A stretch of DNA of 64,000 nucleotides from JBFJKD01 sp038106145 (GTDB lineage: Bacteria > Pseudomonadota > Gammaproteobacteria > Pseudomonadales > Porticoccaceae): assembly GCA_038106145.1 (NCBI GenBank), contig JAYODD010000012.1, positions 19,505-83,504 on the forward strand, in the 5' to 3' direction. Position 1 is the stretch's first letter. Each line of letters opens with the position of its first letter. The notes beneath the pieces are model-generated. The model was not told where the DNA came from and did not search any database. It worked only from the letters and a program-made list of their open reading frames with translations. The position numbers were made by a program, and so were the translations under genes. Positions 62,402 to 64,000 of this stretch are shown in pieces.

Positions 62402-64000
62402 ATGGACACCGCCAAACACCTGTTTTCCTACCCCAAGTACTGGGCCGAATGTTTCGGTAGTGCGCCGTTTCTGCCCACCAGTCGCGCCGAAATGGACGCG
62501 CTGGGTTGGGACAGTTGCGATGTGGTAATCGTCACCGGGGATGCCTACATCGATCATCCCAGCTTCGGCATGGCGGTGGTGGGCCGAGTGCTGGAGGCAC
62601 AGGGTTTTCGCGTGGGCATCATCGATCAGCCGGACTGGCGCAACAAAAAAGATTTCATGGCGCTGGGTAAACCGAATCTGTTCTTTGGTGTCGCTGCGGG
62701 AAACATGGACTCCATGATCAACCGCTACACCGCCGACAGGCGCATGCGCAGCGACGATGCCTATTCACCGGACGGTGCAGGTGGAAAGCGGCCAGATCGC
62801 GCAGTGGTGGTGTACAGTCAGCGCTGCCGCGAAGCCTGGCAGGACGTGCCGATCGTGCTTGGCAGTATCGAGGCGAGTCTGCGCCGCATTGCTCACTACG
62901 ACTACTGGTCGGACCAGGTACGGCGCTCGATTCTGGTGGATGCGCAGGGCGATATTCTGCTGTACGGCAATGCCGAGCGGGCACTGGTGGAAGTGGCGCA
63001 CCGGCTGGCCCGTGGCGTGGCGGTGAAGGACATGACGGATATTCGCGGCACCGCCTTTTTGACCAGAAAATTGCCTGGGGGGTGGACCATTATCGACTCC
63101 ACCCGGGTGGATTTGCCGGGCCACATTGATCCGTTGAAAAACCCCTACGAGTCGGACGAGGAACTGGCTGCCGCAACCGGTGGCAAGTGCCGGGTATCTG
63201 GGCCTGGCGACGCCAACGACGGCGACGTGCAGGTACTGACATTTGTGCCGCCGCGGGAAAAGGTGGATCGGGCCACCACCGCCATCCGTCTGCCTGCCTA
63301 TCACAAGGTCAAGGCGGACCCGGTGTTATATGCCCACGCGTCGCGGGTTCTGCATCTGGAGACCAATCCAGGCAATGCCCGAGCTCTGGTGCAACGGCAT
63401 GAGGGGCAGGAGCTGTGGCTGAATCCGCCACCGCTACCGCTGACCACCGACGAGATCGACGGGGTATTTGCGCTGCCCTACGCGCGGGTCCCGCACCCTA
63501 AATACCAGGGTCGAAAAATTCCCGCCTACGAGATGATCAAGTTCTCCGTGAATATCATGCGCGGCTGTTTTGGCGGTTGCACTTTCTGTTCGATCACCGA
63601 ACACGAAGGACGCATTATTCAGAACCGCTCGGAAGATTCGATCATTCGCGAAATAGAGGCGATTCGCGACAGGACGCCGGGGTTTACCGGGGTTATCTCC
63701 GATCTCGGCGGCCCCACTGCCAATATGTACCGTCTGGCCTGCAAAACCCCGGAAATCGAGTCGGCGTGTCGCAAACCGTCCTGTGTGTTTCCCGGTATTT
63801 GTCCCAATCTGGTGACTGACCACAACCCGCTGCTTCAACTGTACCGCCGGGCGCGGGCCGTGCCGGGGGTCAAGCGCGTACTGATCGCCTCCGGGCTGCG
63901 CTACGATCTGGCGGTGGAATCCCCGGAGTACGTTGAGGAGCTGGTGACCCATCACGTGGGTGGCTATCTTAAAATTGCGCCGGAACACACCGAAGATGCG
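62402..64000 (+). CDS. ygiQ: YgiQ-family radical SAM protein (partial, runs off window)
   Basis: 533 codons are present and the frame is open to the window end. It has the N-terminal YgiQ domain (LPTSRAEMDALGWDSCDVVIVTGDAYIDHPSFG; VVVYSQRCREAW) and a radical SAM core with the 4Fe-4S triad Cys389, Cys393 and Cys396 in MRGCFGGCTFCSITEHEGR. GVISDLGGPTANMY follows. Members are about 700 residues, so the C-terminal quarter is missing. The function of the family is uncertain. TATACT at about 62355-62360 may be its -10. Confidence 0.92.
   Translation, partial: MDTAKHLFSYPKYWAECFGSAPFLPTSRAEMDALGWDSCDVVIVTGDAYIDHPSFGMAVVGRVLEAQGFRVGIIDQPDWRNKKDFMALGKPNLFFGVAAGNMDSMINRYTADRRMRSDDAYSPDGAGGKRPDRAVVVYSQRCREAWQDVPIVLGSIEASLRRIAHYDYWSDQVRRSILVDAQGDILLYGNAERALVEVAHRLARGVAVKDMTDIRGTAFLTRKLPGGWTIIDSTRVDLPGHIDPLKNPYESDEELAAATGGKCRVSGPGDANDGDVQVLTFVPPREKVDRATTAIRLPAYHKVKADPVLYAHASRVLHLETNPGNARALVQRHEGQELWLNPPPLPLTTDEIDGVFALPYARVPHPKYQGRKIPAYEMIKFSVNIMRGCFGGCTFCSITEHEGRIIQNRSEDSIIREIEAIRDRTPGFTGVISDLGGPTANMYRLACKTPEIESACRKPSCVFPGICPNLVTDHNPLLQLYRRARAVPGVKRVLIASGLRYDLAVESPEYVEELVTHHVGGYLKIAPEHTEDA

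Noticed and set aside
1..64000. CRISPR array, transposon ends, phage genes, tRNA or rRNA
   Set aside because: No regularly spaced repeats, transposase or integrase motifs, cloverleaf or rRNA sequence were recognised on either strand by eye; a dedicated search could still find a tRNA.

Overview
The window looks like a chromosomal piece of a marine-type gammaproteobacterium, perhaps Cellvibrionales or a relative. That is inferred from GC-rich coding sequence, the gammaproteobacterial housekeeping set (dksA, gluQ, pcnB-folK, sfsA, htpX, slyX, dgkA, tamAB, fadH), a complete-looking type II secretion cluster, a TonB-dependent receptor and many acyl-CoA enzymes. It is a draft assembly: two runs of exactly 10 N occur at 9589-9598 (inside gspD) and 33129-33138. 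No rRNA, tRNA, CRISPR array, insertion sequence or phage gene was recognised.

Layout. 1-3.2 kb is a decaying catabolic patch: a HAPMO-like Baeyer-Villiger monooxygenase with two in-frame stops, a bidirectional terminator, a metallo-beta-lactamase-fold gene that has lost its metal site, and an intact small cupin. 3.3-7.7 kb holds a porin, an Ogt methyltransferase with an AdaA-AraC-AlkA fusion (alkylation repair), and an MHYT membrane sensor. 8.2-18.5 kb is gspCDEFGHIJKLM, one tightly packed operon. 18.7-23.1 kb has fadH and a TonB-dependent receptor on the minus strand. 23.5-30.6 kb is tamA-tamB-cls, which ties outer-membrane assembly and lipid traffic to cardiolipin synthesis. 30.6-38.8 kb has a CorA-type transporter, a minus-strand acyl-CoA carboxylase cluster (carboxyltransferase, hydratase, biotin subunit, acyl-CoA dehydrogenase; leucine or acyclic-terpene type), and a divergent MenB/BadI-like crotonase.

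38.9-41.7 kb contains a cold-shock protein and a sulfide/persulfide module (two YeeE/YedE halves, a persulfide-dioxygenase-like hydrolase and a divergent BigR/SqrR-type ArsR repressor over an AT-rich operator). 41.7-49 kb is housekeeping: pcnB-folK-deoxynucleoside kinase-panB, gluQ, dksA, an aminotransferase and sfsA. 49-52 kb has a zinc alcohol dehydrogenase, a SnoaL-like protein, a Rieske ferredoxin and HtpX. 52.3-56.3 kb has a LEA14-type lipoprotein, slyX, an M15 peptidase, cysE-dgkA and an aquaporin-arsC pair. 56.5-64 kb has an unknown repeat-bearing protein, a 1160-residue indolepyruvate ferredoxin oxidoreductase, an SDR, a DUF1145-type protein and the start of ygiQ.

Most of the window is ordinary chromosome. 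The observations most worth following are the two differently broken catabolic genes at the left edge, the aquaporin-arsC pair without an arsenite pump, the persulfide module with its two-cysteine repressor and operator, the tamAB-cls linkage, and a structured small-RNA candidate between gluQ and pcnB.
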